59,431 nt of DNA, from contig JAERMQ010000020.1 of the NCBI GenBank assembly GCA_016844745.1, positions 1 to 59,431 on the forward strand. Reading direction: 5' to 3'. Below the pieces are notes generated by a model. That model saw only the letters and a list, made by a program, of their open reading frames with translations. It was not told the DNA's origin and made no database searches. The stretch comes from Ignavibacteria bacterium. GTDB taxonomy: Bacteria > Bacteroidota > Ignavibacteria > Kapaibacteriales > UBA2268. Below, one piece after another: positions 18,274-27,514 of this stretch (position 1 is the first letter of the stretch; each line of letters opens with the position of its first letter). A program made the position numbers and the translations under genes.

Positions 18274-20505
18274 TTAATGTTCTTTGATAATTTCAATTGC
18301 TTTTTCAAGTAATTCATCTTTCTTCATTTTGATTCCATCAATTGTGGGTTTTACTTCAATGTCGGGGACAATACCTATTCTTTGTGTTTCCCGTCCGTCG
18401 GGATAGTAAACCCCAAAACCGCTAATTCCTGTGTAAAGCCCACCTGGTAAATTAAACTGAGTAACATTTCCGTCAGAACCAGCCGTAGTGCTGCCGATTA
18501 CAGTAGCTTTCGGTGCCAATCTGAAAGCCATTGTTGTAAATTCGGCATTACTCCAGGTAATTTCGTTAATCAGAATAATGACCTTTCCTTTATAATAGTT
18601 CCCATTCTTTTCGCCCACTTTAAGAACATCTGATATAACAAAAGTGCCTGGATCAGTATTACTTCCACTTGAAAGTCTTACGAAAGCAATACTATCGGGC
18701 ATTAAATATTTTCCCAGACTATAGACGATAGTTTCAGATGGATAACATCTCAAATCAATAATAAGACCCTTAGTATTTTTGATAGTATTCATAATATCCG
18801 GCAGGTAATCGTTTTTTATCGTTCCCGGATAAATATAAGAAATATCCGGATTGATAAATTTGAAGCATGTATCTTTTCTTTGGTTTCTCTTATTGATATT
18901 AATTTTATTGGTTGAAAATGTTTTAATTTCAATTTCATTTAATTTTCCATCACGGGTATATTCTATCTTCAAAGCCGAATCATTAGTTCTTAATAAATTG
19001 GAACCTATATCCATTAATTGTCTGGGATAATTTGATGCTGAGGTGTATTTTAATTTATCTAATACAATTTTTTCAACAGGTTTTCCGTTGATTTTTGTGA
19101 TTACATCGCCAATTTGTAAGCCTGATTTCATACCCAAATTCTGCTCATAATAATCGGTAACAACAGCTTTGTTTTCGATAAATCTAATTTCGACCGGGGC
19201 ATAATTTACACCCCAATATATTTTTAGAGTTTGGTCATCTCCCCAGATGTTAGCATGAGTATCATGTACTCTTACAATTAATTCCAGCACAGTAAGTTTA
19301 TACTCAATCTCATTTGAAGCATTGTTCAATTTTGGTATAAACTCTTTTAGTACTCCTTTCCAATCTTCTCCAATTAAATTCTTATATGGGAAATAATATT
19401 GAATAATATTCCAATAACGAAATAAGGATAATATGCGAAAGCCTACATCCGAATAGTTCATATTATAATAGGAATTTTCATTTTTAAACCCACCAAGCCC
19501 TTCATTAAAAATGAAACCATAATAATTATCATCACTTCTTTTTGCGTGTTTTACTTTTGTTAAAAGCGACGCTAATTCTAATGAGAAGTTCGAATCATTA
19601 ATCCAATTCAAGTCGGGTTTTAATTTTATTTCATACTGTATTTCTTCGGAATCGCCCTTTAATTCAATAGCTCCAAGAATTTTAATCTAATTACATAATA
19701 TACTATCTCTTTCGTTTATATTTTTAGCTTGAATTATTTTAGGCAAAATCCTGAATAATTCATAATCCCAATTGTATTCTCCCTTAGCAATATTTGGATG
19801 ATAGTATTTTAAAAATCCCCACACCATCCCTAATAAAGATAAATCTTGAACATTGCCATCCGTTAATTTAAGAGATTCGATTTTGGAACCTTTATCAAAT
19901 TCTTTATCCATCTCAGCTTTATATACTTTTTGCTCCTTTTGTTTAACCGTGCTAATATCCGTTCCATCTATTAGAATTTCAAAGTCATCGACCCAAAGTT
20001 GACCAGTGCCTGACAGTATTGCTCCAATATAAATGGTTTTTGCATTATCGGGTAAAGGCAACTTAACCGAATACATCTTCCAATCCGAAGTTCCCTGGAT
20101 ATTTTTCTGCATCATATTATCAAACTGCAACATTCCTGAAGACCCGTCAATACGAAGCATTAAGCCTATAGTTCCTTCCATAACATCAGTAAATTTCATC
20201 CAAGCCCTCAATTCAATTTCCTTGCCTTCATAAATAGCAGGTATCACGTATCCTATACTTCCGAATGAATTGGGAGGCTTTTCTTTGGAGGGTTTAATAA
20301 GAACGGAATTGTTTCCAGTGTGTTTCTGGACTGAGTCTATACTAAGACTATAACCCGTTCCCCATTGGAGCCAATCGTCTGGGAGTTCCTTATATGGTGA
20401 TACTTTTTCAAGACCGAAATTAAATTCTTTTGTAACTGTTGAAGATTGTGAAAAAGAAGCAGCAGTAAAAAAGAATATCACAAAAGGAAGGAGTGAAAAT
20501 TTCAT
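18274..20505 (-). pseudogene. S41-family peptidase interrupted by one in-frame TAG codon
   Basis: A single reading frame on the minus strand encodes a 743-codon S41 (C-terminal-processing-like) exported peptidase. Preferred start 20505 (AAAGGGA upstream; signal peptide SLLPFVIFFFTAASFSQ); an upstream ATG at 20535 is in frame. Residues up to about 170 are a carbohydrate-binding-like beta-sandwich ending near LWVDDFEILIDG. The conserved WGFLKYYHPNIAKG segment follows. A TAG at 19687-19689 then interrupts the frame (RDSILCN-stop-IKILGAIEL). The frame resumes at once and stays open to 18274, with a PDZ-like region (KSGLQIGDVITKING), the catalytic Ser in INEITWSNAEF and GSTTAGSDG. The apparent downstream start at 19611 is only an internal TTG. 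One TGG-to-TAG change explains it. Confidence 0.85.
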
Positions 20506-20552
20506 TATAGTCCCTTTCAATAAAGTAAAATTCATTTTATTTAAGTAGGAAA

Positions 20553-20762
20553 TTATTCAATACTTACTTCTCCATTTTTATACTTCTCATCGAAATGCTC
20601 CAAGAACCACTGGTCAAGAATCCTTCGGCTAAAGCGCCATTGATTGCCGAGTTTAGCAGCAGGAATTTTTCCGGTCTGAGCCCATGTATAGATAGTCTGT
20701 GGCTTCAGTTTCAAATATTTCGCCACTTCTTCGATTGTCAATATATCATCAATTTCACTCAT
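20553..20762 (-). CDS. Excisionase-like helix-turn-helix protein
   Basis: A 69-residue MerR/Xis-type HTH domain protein. LTIEEVAKYLKLKPQTIYTW followed by GKIPAAKLGNQWRFSRRILDQWF is the standard DNA-binding excisionase-family signature. No integrase is visible nearby, so a small transcription factor is as likely as an excisionase. It follows the membrane-protein gene by 6 bp and precedes the S41 peptidase by 47 bp on the same strand, so the three are probably co-transcribed. Confidence 0.85.
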   Translation of the reverse strand: MSEIDDILTIEEVAKYLKLKPQTIYTWAQTGKIPAAKLGNQWRFSRRILDQWFLEHFDEKYKNGEVSIE

Positions 20763-20768
20763 AAATCC

Positions 20769-21521
20769 TTACTTTTTATCTTTATATTTTTCTAAATTTA
20801 TTGGTGTATGATTTTCCTGTTTTTGCTCCTTCTGGGGATTTATTATTTTATCGAACGAATAAAGAATTGCCGTATAAAAATTACCCTCATATTGACGGAA
20901 GATTTGAAAAGGCTCCGTCTGTTTACTCATGAAGGGTCTGAGATTCCATCCCAACTGGATACTAACGAACAGGAATATTACAATCCAAAACCTGAAAATC
21001 GTTACACCTGTTTTGGGGTAAATATCTTCATTTTCACAATTAAATTTCAATGCTTCTACAATTAATTTCATGCCGAAAAAACTGGCAAAGCCCATTATTG
21101 CAATGTGCAGCAACTGCATGAAATAATAATTCCCGCCGGTAATCATGAAGAATATAACAATCGGAATAAATGCAACCAATATCCAACTTGAAAGCAAGGC
21201 TCCACTTAAAATTATCGCTATTAGATTTATTAGTTTGATTCTCGAGCCGATTATAATCTGAATTACATAAAAGGTCGGGAAGCAGATTATCAAACTAAGT
21301 AAGAACAGGATAAATAGTTTGATTCCGGCAGACACGGACTGGATTAGGCTATGGTAAATTCCAATAACGAATCCGTCAATAAATAAAAGGGCAATAATCA
21401 TCAGGCTTATATTTGCAATAAATTTCCAGCCGAAATCATCGCGGCTCAATTGCTTGATAAACTCGTTTTTATCCCGATAATAGCTAAAAACTTTAAAGAT
21501 GTTCGTTTTCATATTTGTCAC
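20769..21521 (-). CDS. Multi-pass membrane protein (Yip1-like), function unknown
   Basis: A 250-residue integral membrane protein with about six hydrophobic segments (around 35-60, 68-90, 95-125, 128-150 and 180-200). A soluble N-terminus (SYYRDKNEFIKQLSRDDFGWKF) and a charged C-terminal tail (QKEQKQENHTPINLEKYKDKK) flank them. The layout resembles Yip1-domain proteins of Bacteroidota but I see no diagnostic motif. It is probably first gene of an operon with the HTH protein and the broken S41 peptidase. Confidence 0.6.
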   Translation of the reverse strand: MTNMKTNIFKVFSYYRDKNEFIKQLSRDDFGWKFIANISLMIIALLFIDGFVIGIYHSLIQSVSAGIKLFILFLLSLIICFPTFYVIQIIIGSRIKLINLIAIILSGALLSSWILVAFIPIVIFFMITGGNYYFMQLLHIAIMGFASFFGMKLIVEALKFNCENEDIYPKTGVTIFRFWIVIFLFVSIQLGWNLRPFMSKQTEPFQIFRQYEGNFYTAILYSFDKIINPQKEQKQENHTPINLEKYKDKK

Positions 21522-21901
21522 CTTATATTACTGTTTTTTACTGTTTACTATTGTTTCTTATCAAATATAATGATATTTTATTAAAAAACAAAAATTATTT
21601 TTCAACTTTAAAAATTTTTGAAATAAGGGAAAAGGGAAAAGGGAAAGGGAAAGAAAAAAATTAATTAATATTGAGATGTTAAAAAATATTGTGAAACCAA
21701 AAATACAGAATTATAATTAATCTCTTAATTGTCTGTGGAAAAACTAATTATATGGAAGAATGTCATTCTGAACGAAGTGAAAAATCCAGTCCCAATGCCG
21801 CTTCTGGATTCTTCACTTCGTTCAGAATGACATTCTTCTTTACTTTTTCAACAAGCTCTTAAGAGTGTATTCATTTTTCGAAGGAATAGCTTTTTCATAT
21901 T
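21522..21901. other. Intergenic region with purine tract and palindromic element copy 3
   Basis: 380 bp upstream of the membrane-protein gene and downstream of the TauE gene (both minus strand). It holds a G/A-only tract around 21625-21659 (aagggaaaa units) and the MITE-like element at 21722-21865. I see no gene. Confidence 0.75.
21722..21865. repeat. MITE-like palindromic element, copy 3
   Basis: Outer ends (CTCTTAA... and ...TTAAGAG) are inverted. The inner stem repeats the GAATGTCATTCTGAACGAAGTG motif family (shown here in part) around the tcccaatgccgctt loop. The left flank GTCTGTGGAAAAACTAATTA is identical to copy 1. One stem base is unpaired relative to copy 1 (GTGAAAAATCC against GGATTCTTCAC). 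Confidence 0.9.
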
Positions 21902-22693
21902 CTAACTCCTGAAAATAAAATTTAATCCCATTATAAGCAGGAATACGCTGTACAGGCGCTTCACTGTTAGTGTAGGAATAGCTATAGTGATTTTGGCGCC
22001 GACAATCGAACCAATTAAAAGACCAATTGCAACCGGCACTGCATGAGAAGGAGAAAGCTGTCCTGCATTATGATAAAGAATGACACCAGGCAATCCTACG
22101 GGAAGCAGCAGAGCTCCAAGCGATGTTCCTATTGCCTTCTTTGTATCGAAATGTAATATGGCAGTCAATACAGGTACAATAACGAGTCCTCCACCAATAC
22201 CGAACATGCCCGATAATACACCGGCTGTAATACCAACCAGGACCATGAGATATCCCGGGAAATTGAGATTCTCCTTATGGATTACTTTTTTTGATGGATT
22301 GACATTTCGAAGAATGTACTTTCGCCAAAGTTCGATTGGCTGCATAAAAGACCAGCTTATATAGAGTAAAAATATTCCATAAAAAAGTTTTAATAATGAA
22401 ATTGGTGCCGATAAAGCAAAAAGAGAACCGAATAATACACCAATAGCTAATCCCAAAGCCAGCCAGAAAGAATATTTGAGATTAATTAATCCGGCTTTAT
22501 AATAACTGATAACTGCAAATATTGCAACAGGTAATAGCAATGCTGCAAGAGATGTTCCATTTGCTTGGATTAGTGAGAAACCCGAAAAGATTATCAATGC
22601 AGGTACGATAACTACTCCTCCGCCAATTCCGAACATACCTGCCATTACTCCGGCAATTATTCCGATGAATAAATGAATAGTGAAATAATCCAT
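21902..22693 (-). CDS. TauE/SafE-family sulfite/anion permease
   Basis: A 263-residue inner-membrane permease of the TauE/SafE family, thought to export sulfite or organosulfur anions. The two homologous halves each carry the family hallmark: AGVMAGMFGIGGGVVIVPAL near the N-terminus and AGVLSGMFGIGGGLVIVPVL near residue 155. About eight membrane helices. Full length. It is divergent from the metal-binding HMA protein gene. Confidence 0.92.
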   Translation of the reverse strand: MDYFTIHLFIGIIAGVMAGMFGIGGGVVIVPALIIFSGFSLIQANGTSLAALLLPVAIFAVISYYKAGLINLKYSFWLALGLAIGVLFGSLFALSAPISLLKLFYGIFLLYISWSFMQPIELWRKYILRNVNPSKKVIHKENLNFPGYLMVLVGITAGVLSGMFGIGGGLVIVPVLTAILHFDTKKAIGTSLGALLLPVGLPGVILYHNAGQLSPSHAVPVAIGLLIGSIVGAKITIAIPTLTVKRLYSVFLLIMGLNFIFRS

Positions 22694-22784
22694 TAGTCAA
22701 ATTGCTCCTCTTTAAAAGCTTATTACAAAATTAATGAAAAATTGAATAGAGCTAATCAAAGGTTTTAGGGATATCCTGAAAATT

Positions 22785-22853
22785 GTCATTACTTCGAATG
22801 CTGGAATCCCCTGAACAGCTTCATTTGGGGATTCCAGGATTCGCAGGAATGAC
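22785..22853. repeat. Intergenic palindrome of a second family
   Basis: Arms GTCATT...CTGGAATCCCC (22785-22811) and GGGGATTCCAG...AATGAC (22827-22853) pair imperfectly. The outermost AATGAC/GTCATT bases recall the MITE-like family but the inner stem is different. It lies between the divergent TauE and HMA genes. Confidence 0.8.
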
Positions 22854-22958
22854 ATTTATGTTTTTTGGACTTCATATCATAAACTTTAAGAATAGTAAAA
22901 TATTTCTTAATTTTGTACGTTATAGGCTAAATATTACTAATTATTATAAGGAATTAAT

Positions 22959-23345
22959 ATGAAAAAATCATATTTTAAACTACTCGCCGTAGTATTAATC
23001 GGACTTGCTATCGTTGTTGGAAATTCTTTCGCAAGCGTTAAAGAATCCAAAATCAAAACATCGGCACATGCTAATTGCTGCAAAGATAAAGTTGAAAAAG
23101 CTCTGAAGAAATTGGATGGAGTTAGCGAAGTTACATTAAATCTGGATGATAAATTCGTTACCGTAAAATACGATGGCGATAAAGTACAGGAAGAAAAAAT
23201 TGTAAGCAAGATTACCGACTTGGGTTACAATCCTGATAAACCCGGCAAAAGCTGTTGCGATTCCAAAAGCGGTAAATCAAAATGCGCTAAAGAATGCAAA
23301 ACCGACAAGGATAAAAGTTGCCACGATAAAGAAGATAAGAAATAA
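22959..23345 (+). CDS. Periplasmic HMA heavy-metal-binding protein with Cys-rich tail
   Basis: A 128-residue exported protein. A signal peptide (1-26, LLAVVLIGLAIVVGNSFA) precedes one heavy-metal-associated domain (about 33-92), with the metal-site loop SAHANCCKDKVEKAL (Cys40, Cys41) in place of the canonical GMTCxxC, and the usual LDGVSEVTLNLDDKFVTVKYD strand pattern. The last 36 residues form a Lys/Asp-rich tail with five more Cys (99, 100, 109, 113, 121) and a His, resembling a metallothionein-like metal sponge. AAGGA lies seven bases upstream of the ATG. Likely role: sequestering Cu, Hg or another soft metal in the periplasm. Confidence 0.85.
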   Translation: MKKSYFKLLAVVLIGLAIVVGNSFASVKESKIKTSAHANCCKDKVEKALKKLDGVSEVTLNLDDKFVTVKYDGDKVQEEKIVSKITDLGYNPDKPGKSCCDSKSGKSKCAKECKTDKDKSCHDKEDKK

Positions 23346-23361
23346 AACATAGATTTCGTTT

Positions 23362-23400
23362 AAAAGCCATCGCTCAATTTAAACGATGGCTTTTTTTTTA
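23362..23400 (+). terminator. Intrinsic terminator after the HMA gene
   Basis: AAAAGCCATCG (23362-23372) pairs with 23384-23394 around an 11-base loop and is followed by a T-run to 23399. It starts 16 bases after the stop codon. Confidence 0.92.
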
Positions 23401-23479
23401 CTTATTGAAAAAAGAAAATTTGGTTTGTTTATTAAATTTTGTTAATTTTAATTTTTAAATAAAAACATAAGGTAGAACA

Positions 23480-24178
23480 ATGAGAAAAAGAATATTATAT
23501 ACAATCATAATTGGCGCTGCTGTTGCGCTCATACAGAACTATAGCATTTTATTAGCGCAGAACCCTGAAATAAAAGAACCAATCTATATTACGATTACAA
23601 AGACTGTGCCTGATTGCGAAGCTTTAGTATTAACTTACAGCGGCAAAACTTCAACCAATTTCACATATCGCTGGTTCAAAGATGATATTGAAATTCCCGG
23701 TTCAAATAATTTTGTTTTCCGCAAAGAAAAAATTACCATCGAAGATGCCGGTACTTATTATGTTAAGATTTCCAATCCGTGTTCCGAAGTTCGAAGCAAT
23801 AATGTAAATGTAGTCATTGCGCAATGTCCTAATACAGTCATAACAAAAGACCCCGAACCACTACCGGCTAATCTTCAACCCATGACATTAAAGGGAGAGG
23901 ATTTATCCACAGGATTCGAATTATTCGAAAGCGAACCAAATCCCGCTTCCGATGATGCTAAGATTAGGTTTACATCACCATACAGAGCAAATATTCAAAT
24001 CATTTTAACCGATATATCAGGTAATAAATTAATTTCGATTGTAGATAATGAATTACCGGCAGGTGAGCATGAAGTATATTTCAAAGCATCCCAAAGCAGC
24101 TTACCATCAGGAGTTTACTATTTGGTAATGACGGCACCGGAATTCCGTGCTTCCAAAAAAATGATTATCATAAAATAA
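23480..24178 (+). CDS. Exported Ig-like protein with T9SS sorting domain
   Basis: A 232-residue secreted protein. A signal peptide (about 1-27, TIIIGAAVALIQNYSILLAQ) is followed by one Ig-like domain (about 30-115), with Cys in TVPDCEALVLTYSG and in KISNPCSEV, the typical FTYRWFKDD...ISNP pattern. A T9SS type A domain ends it (ESEPNPASDD ... LPSGVYYLVM ... KMIIIK). Probably a small surface-attached or released protein; ligand unknown. It ends 17 bp before the YdeI-family gene, so the two may be co-transcribed. Confidence 0.85.
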   Translation: MRKRILYTIIIGAAVALIQNYSILLAQNPEIKEPIYITITKTVPDCEALVLTYSGKTSTNFTYRWFKDDIEIPGSNNFVFRKEKITIEDAGTYYVKISNPCSEVRSNNVNVVIAQCPNTVITKDPEPLPANLQPMTLKGEDLSTGFELFESEPNPASDDAKIRFTSPYRANIQIILTDISGNKLISIVDNELPAGEHEVYFKASQSSLPSGVYYLVMTAPEFRASKKMIIIK

Positions 24179-24195
24179 GATAACTTTCTTTATCG

Positions 24196-24780
24196 ATGGA
24201 AATCGGTGAAATACTTTATGTAACAGATAGAAGCGAATGGAGACAATGGCTTCAGGAACATTGCTCTGACTCTCATGATATCTGGTTAGTATATTATAAC
24301 AAGAAAAGTGGTAAACCCAGAATCCCCTATAATGATGCAGTCGAGGAAGCATTATGCTTCGGCTGGATTGATAGTATAATAAAGTCCTTGGATTCTGCGT
24401 GCGCCGTTCAGAGGTTTTCGCCAAGAAAGAAAAACAGCAAGCTCTCCGAAGCTAACAAGGAAAGAATTAGAAGATTAGTCCGTGAAGGTAAGATGACTGA
24501 TTATGGATTGAAGGCTGTAGTACATCATCTGCCTGAAGGATTCCTAAATAATAATAATGAAGAACCACAATTTGAATTCTCAATTCCGGAAGACATACTG
24601 ACAGAACTACAGGCAAACCCGGATGTTCTACTAAATTTTGAAAAATTTTCTGATAGCTATAAAAGAGTTCGTATTGGTTGGATTGATGGAGCCAGAATCA
24701 GACCTGATGAATTCAGAAAACGCCTCAATTATTTTATTAAGATGACGAGTAAAAATAAAATGTATGGTATGATAAAATAA
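24196..24780 (+). CDS. YdeI/OmdA-family protein
   Basis: A 194-residue cytosolic protein of the YdeI/OmpD-associated (bacteriocin-protection, OmdA) family. Signatures are the early HDIWLVYYNKKSGKPRIPYNDAVEEALCFGWIDS segment (shown here in pieces: HDIWLVYYNKKSGK; EEALCFGWIDS), FSPRKKNSKLSEANKERI, and the C-terminal FEKFSDSYKRVRIGWIDGA. Length is normal. Biochemical function is not established for the family. The palindromic element copy 4 lies just downstream. Confidence 0.85.
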   Translation: MEIGEILYVTDRSEWRQWLQEHCSDSHDIWLVYYNKKSGKPRIPYNDAVEEALCFGWIDSIIKSLDSACAVQRFSPRKKNSKLSEANKERIRRLVREGKMTDYGLKAVVHHLPEGFLNNNNEEPQFEFSIPEDILTELQANPDVLLNFEKFSDSYKRVRIGWIDGARIRPDEFRKRLNYFIKMTSKNKMYGMIK

Positions 24781-24839
24781 TGGGAAGTTCCAAAATTGTC
24801 ATTCCTACAAATGAGGCTGGGTGAAAACAAAGTAAATGG

Positions 24840-24925
24840 GAAGAATGTCATTCGTAAGCGAAGTGAAGAATCCAGTCCCAATTTAGCTTCTGGATTCTTC
24901 ACTTAGTTCAGAATGACATTCTTCT
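24840..24925. repeat. MITE-like palindromic element, copy 4 (degenerate)
   Basis: AAGAATGTCATTC...GAAGTGAAGAATCCAG pairs with CTGGATTCTTCACTT...GAATGACATTCTT around a tcccaatttagctt loop. Several bases differ (CGTAAGCG on the left, TTAGTTC on the right) and are not matched, so the middle of the stem is decayed. It sits between the convergent YdeI and spermidine-synthase-like genes, where it could terminate both. Confidence 0.88.
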
Positions 24926-24979
24926 TGAATTTTAACACAGTATCTGAAGCAGGAATATCATTTCTTATTTAATTAGTAT

Positions 24980-27223
24980 TCACCTCAATTTAGTATTTGT
25001 TCGAAATTCGGAAAGATAAAATGCCCCCCCATAAAAAAAAGCAGCTAATGTTAATGATGTAGAAAATCCGAAATTAATTGATACAAGCATTATCAAAGCA
25101 GAACCAATTACAGAAGCAGTACCGTTAATTGCAAAAAGCCAATCTATCCATGCACCGGCTCTGGCTCCGGCTTTTGGAAAAGGCATTCCCATAAAAAATC
25201 CCAATGGAAACAGGCAGCCAAATGTGACGGCTATTCTTGGAAAAATAGTCAAATCTCCTAAAAGCAATACTATTCTATGAAATAGGAATATATCTGCAAA
25301 AATAAGAATCAACAAAGCCGGGAAGAAAATCCGTTCACTGATTTGTTTTGAAAAGCGGCTGCCAATCCCGGAGGAAATTAATAATGCCGCCAAAATAGTA
25401 ATTATGCTGTACGATGATGGACCAATAAAAAGTGTATATTTTTGAATTAACACAATCTCGACAGAAATATATGCCAGCCCAATTAAAAAGAAGTAAAGCA
25501 TTGACCTTGGTTCGGGCTTTTTACCTTTTTGCCTGTATGGTAACAAATTGAGAGGTAGAATAATACAAATACTAACTATAAGTATTATCAAAATAATTAT
25601 TTGGGAAACAGGAAACCCATAGAATTCATCGGATGCCAGCACTTTCTTTGTATTTGCTTTCTCCAGATTGCGCCACAGTCCTGTTTGTGCAATAAAGGGG
25701 CGGTCGTCTGTAGTAGGGGAAATATCTATTTGAGCTAAATCAGCAGCGCTTTCCCAGCCCTTATTAATAATTTGAGTTATGATGTCGTTTTTTGAACCGG
25801 TCATATCAGGATATATTAATTGAATGCGGCGTTCAGTGGTTTTGGTCAGTGGTCCGAAAGCATTTAAAATGATTTCCCTTGTAAGAGGTTTCTTTGATAG
25901 TAATAAAATTTTTCGATGAAATTCCTGACTATTATAAACAGCGATATGTGATTCTGGTTGCTGAACACCGAGCATCTTCAAAGCATTGATGGCTGCCGAT
26001 ACTACTCTTGGAATATAAGTCTGATGGTCCATCATTAAAAAGCCGCTGTCTGATAAACCACGCCAATAATCCTGGAATGCCTCGGTGGTAAATAAATAAT
26101 TTTCAGCAAGGGCAAATGCTCCGGATGCAAGGGCTGCATAGGAATTTGAATTCCGGGCAAAAATAAAATCGAAAGAATTATTCATCCTTCGAATATATGC
26201 CCTGGCATCTTCGGTAATTACGGTGACCTTAGGATTCGAATATAGTTTTCCAGTGAATTCATACAACATTCCTTTTTCCATTAATTCATTGATATATGGA
26301 TTGACTTCCACTGCATGAATTTGTGACGCTCCCTCAAATAGTGCCTGCATAACGTCCATTCCACCACCTGCGCCAAGCGAAAAGAATCTGCACGATTGAA
26401 ATTGACTTATCAAATATCCTGCATTAATGCCGTAATCGAATTTAAGTGAATCGGGGCGATTGAAATTACCATCGAAACCGATTACCGTAGAACCGGATGT
26501 ATTGTCGGTTTGCAAGCCATAATAGTTTTCATTATACTTCCTTATTTTTATTTTCGACATTGCATCCCAATGTTTATGAATCACCGGGGCTTTATCTTCG
26601 GAAGCTGCTTCCAATACAGACTTAGAGAAGAATGAGAAGAGAATCATTGCAGAAATAATCATTATCGGGAGAACTCTGCTTTTTTTATCAGCAAGCAGAA
26701 TTGCAGATATAGCAGTTGGAAGTCCACAGAAAGCTGCAGCAATGGGTGTTTCGAAAAAATTCATTGCTAACACTGCAACGAAAACCCCACAACCCGCACC
26801 AATTAAATCCCATTGATAAAGTTTTGGCAGTGACTCGGAATTTTCCCGAAAAATGCGGGCTATTGATATACCAGCAAAGAAGAAACCGGACATCAAAAAA
26901 CAAATTGCTAAAAATATCTTAATTATTTCACCGGGGCTGCTCATCAGCCTGGAAAAATCCAATCCGAGAGAAAATACTATTGGGGGGGCAATTAATGAAA
27001 ATAATGCTGTAAGGGAGAGAGATAATTTTAGTTCGATTTTTTTTTCTATGTATTTTGATGTTCGCAGCATTAGTGCGCCAATGCCTAATCCTGCAATAGC
27101 CAGGGAAATAATTAAATATGCAAAGGTGTAAAAAAATTCTGCCGAGAATATGCGTGTCCAAATAATTTCAAGCGATATTACATTAACCGAAATGAGAGCT
27201 ATTATAATATATTTTTTTATCAT
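24980..27223 (-). CDS. Membrane-embedded spermidine-synthase-like methyltransferase
   Basis: A 747-residue integral membrane protein. About six hydrophobic helices (residues 5-205) precede a soluble class I SAM-binding/spermidine-synthase-like domain (about 225-530), with motif I FSLGAGGGMDVM (281-292), acidic HAVEVNPYI (303-311) and TEDARAYI. Another six or so helices end the protein (from about 545). This is the fused transporter-like/polyamine-synthase arrangement found in many bacteria. Whether it makes polyamines or methylates an unknown substrate cannot be told. The domain lacks obvious aminopropyltransferase acid pairs that I could verify. Divergent from asnB with 291 bp between starts. 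Confidence 0.8.
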   Translation of the reverse strand: MIKKYIIIALISVNVISLEIIWTRIFSAEFFYTFAYLIISLAIAGLGIGALMLRTSKYIEKKIELKLSLSLTALFSLIAPPIVFSLGLDFSRLMSSPGEIIKIFLAICFLMSGFFFAGISIARIFRENSESLPKLYQWDLIGAGCGVFVAVLAMNFFETPIAAAFCGLPTAISAILLADKKSRVLPIMIISAMILFSFFSKSVLEAASEDKAPVIHKHWDAMSKIKIRKYNENYYGLQTDNTSGSTVIGFDGNFNRPDSLKFDYGINAGYLISQFQSCRFFSLGAGGGMDVMQALFEGASQIHAVEVNPYINELMEKGMLYEFTGKLYSNPKVTVITEDARAYIRRMNNSFDFIFARNSNSYAALASGAFALAENYLFTTEAFQDYWRGLSDSGFLMMDHQTYIPRVVSAAINALKMLGVQQPESHIAVYNSQEFHRKILLLSKKPLTREIILNAFGPLTKTTERRIQLIYPDMTGSKNDIITQIINKGWESAADLAQIDISPTTDDRPFIAQTGLWRNLEKANTKKVLASDEFYGFPVSQIIILIILIVSICIILPLNLLPYRQKGKKPEPRSMLYFFLIGLAYISVEIVLIQKYTLFIGPSSYSIITILAALLISSGIGSRFSKQISERIFFPALLILIFADIFLFHRIVLLLGDLTIFPRIAVTFGCLFPLGFFMGMPFPKAGARAGAWIDWLFAINGTASVIGSALIMLVSINFGFSTSLTLAAFFYGGAFYLSEFRTNTKLR

Positions 27224-27514
27224 CGAATATCCGAGAAAAATTAATATTTTTCATTCATTAATAGTGTAAACTAAGATAGTTCTAAATTAAGGAATCATGC
27301 CGGAAAAGAAAAATGGTTTTTATTTGAGTTATTTATGACAAATTTTAGAAATCACATTATACATCCGGCTATCAATGTGCTAACAAAACATTTTTATTAG
27401 AATTACGTATAATAAAGTATTATTTTTGAATACAGAAAATTTCTATTTATTGAAATTATTATCTAGTTCAATTGTTTTATTCTATCCATTATTGGAAAGA
27501 GAAGAAATAAAAAT

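Noticed and set aside
18274..19611. Independent S41 peptidase gene starting at 19611
   Set aside because: The start is an internal TTG; the frame is open upstream to the TAG and continues the family sequence, so it is the second part of one broken gene.
19687..19689. TAG as pyrrolysine or programmed read-through in the S41 gene
   Set aside because: No pyrrolysine genes or read-through context visible, and S41 peptidases are not known to use it. Nonsense mutation or sequencing error is simpler.
23362..23400. Metal-responsive riboswitch after the HMA gene
   Set aside because: It lies downstream of the stop codon and is a plain stem with a T-run, so an ordinary terminator.
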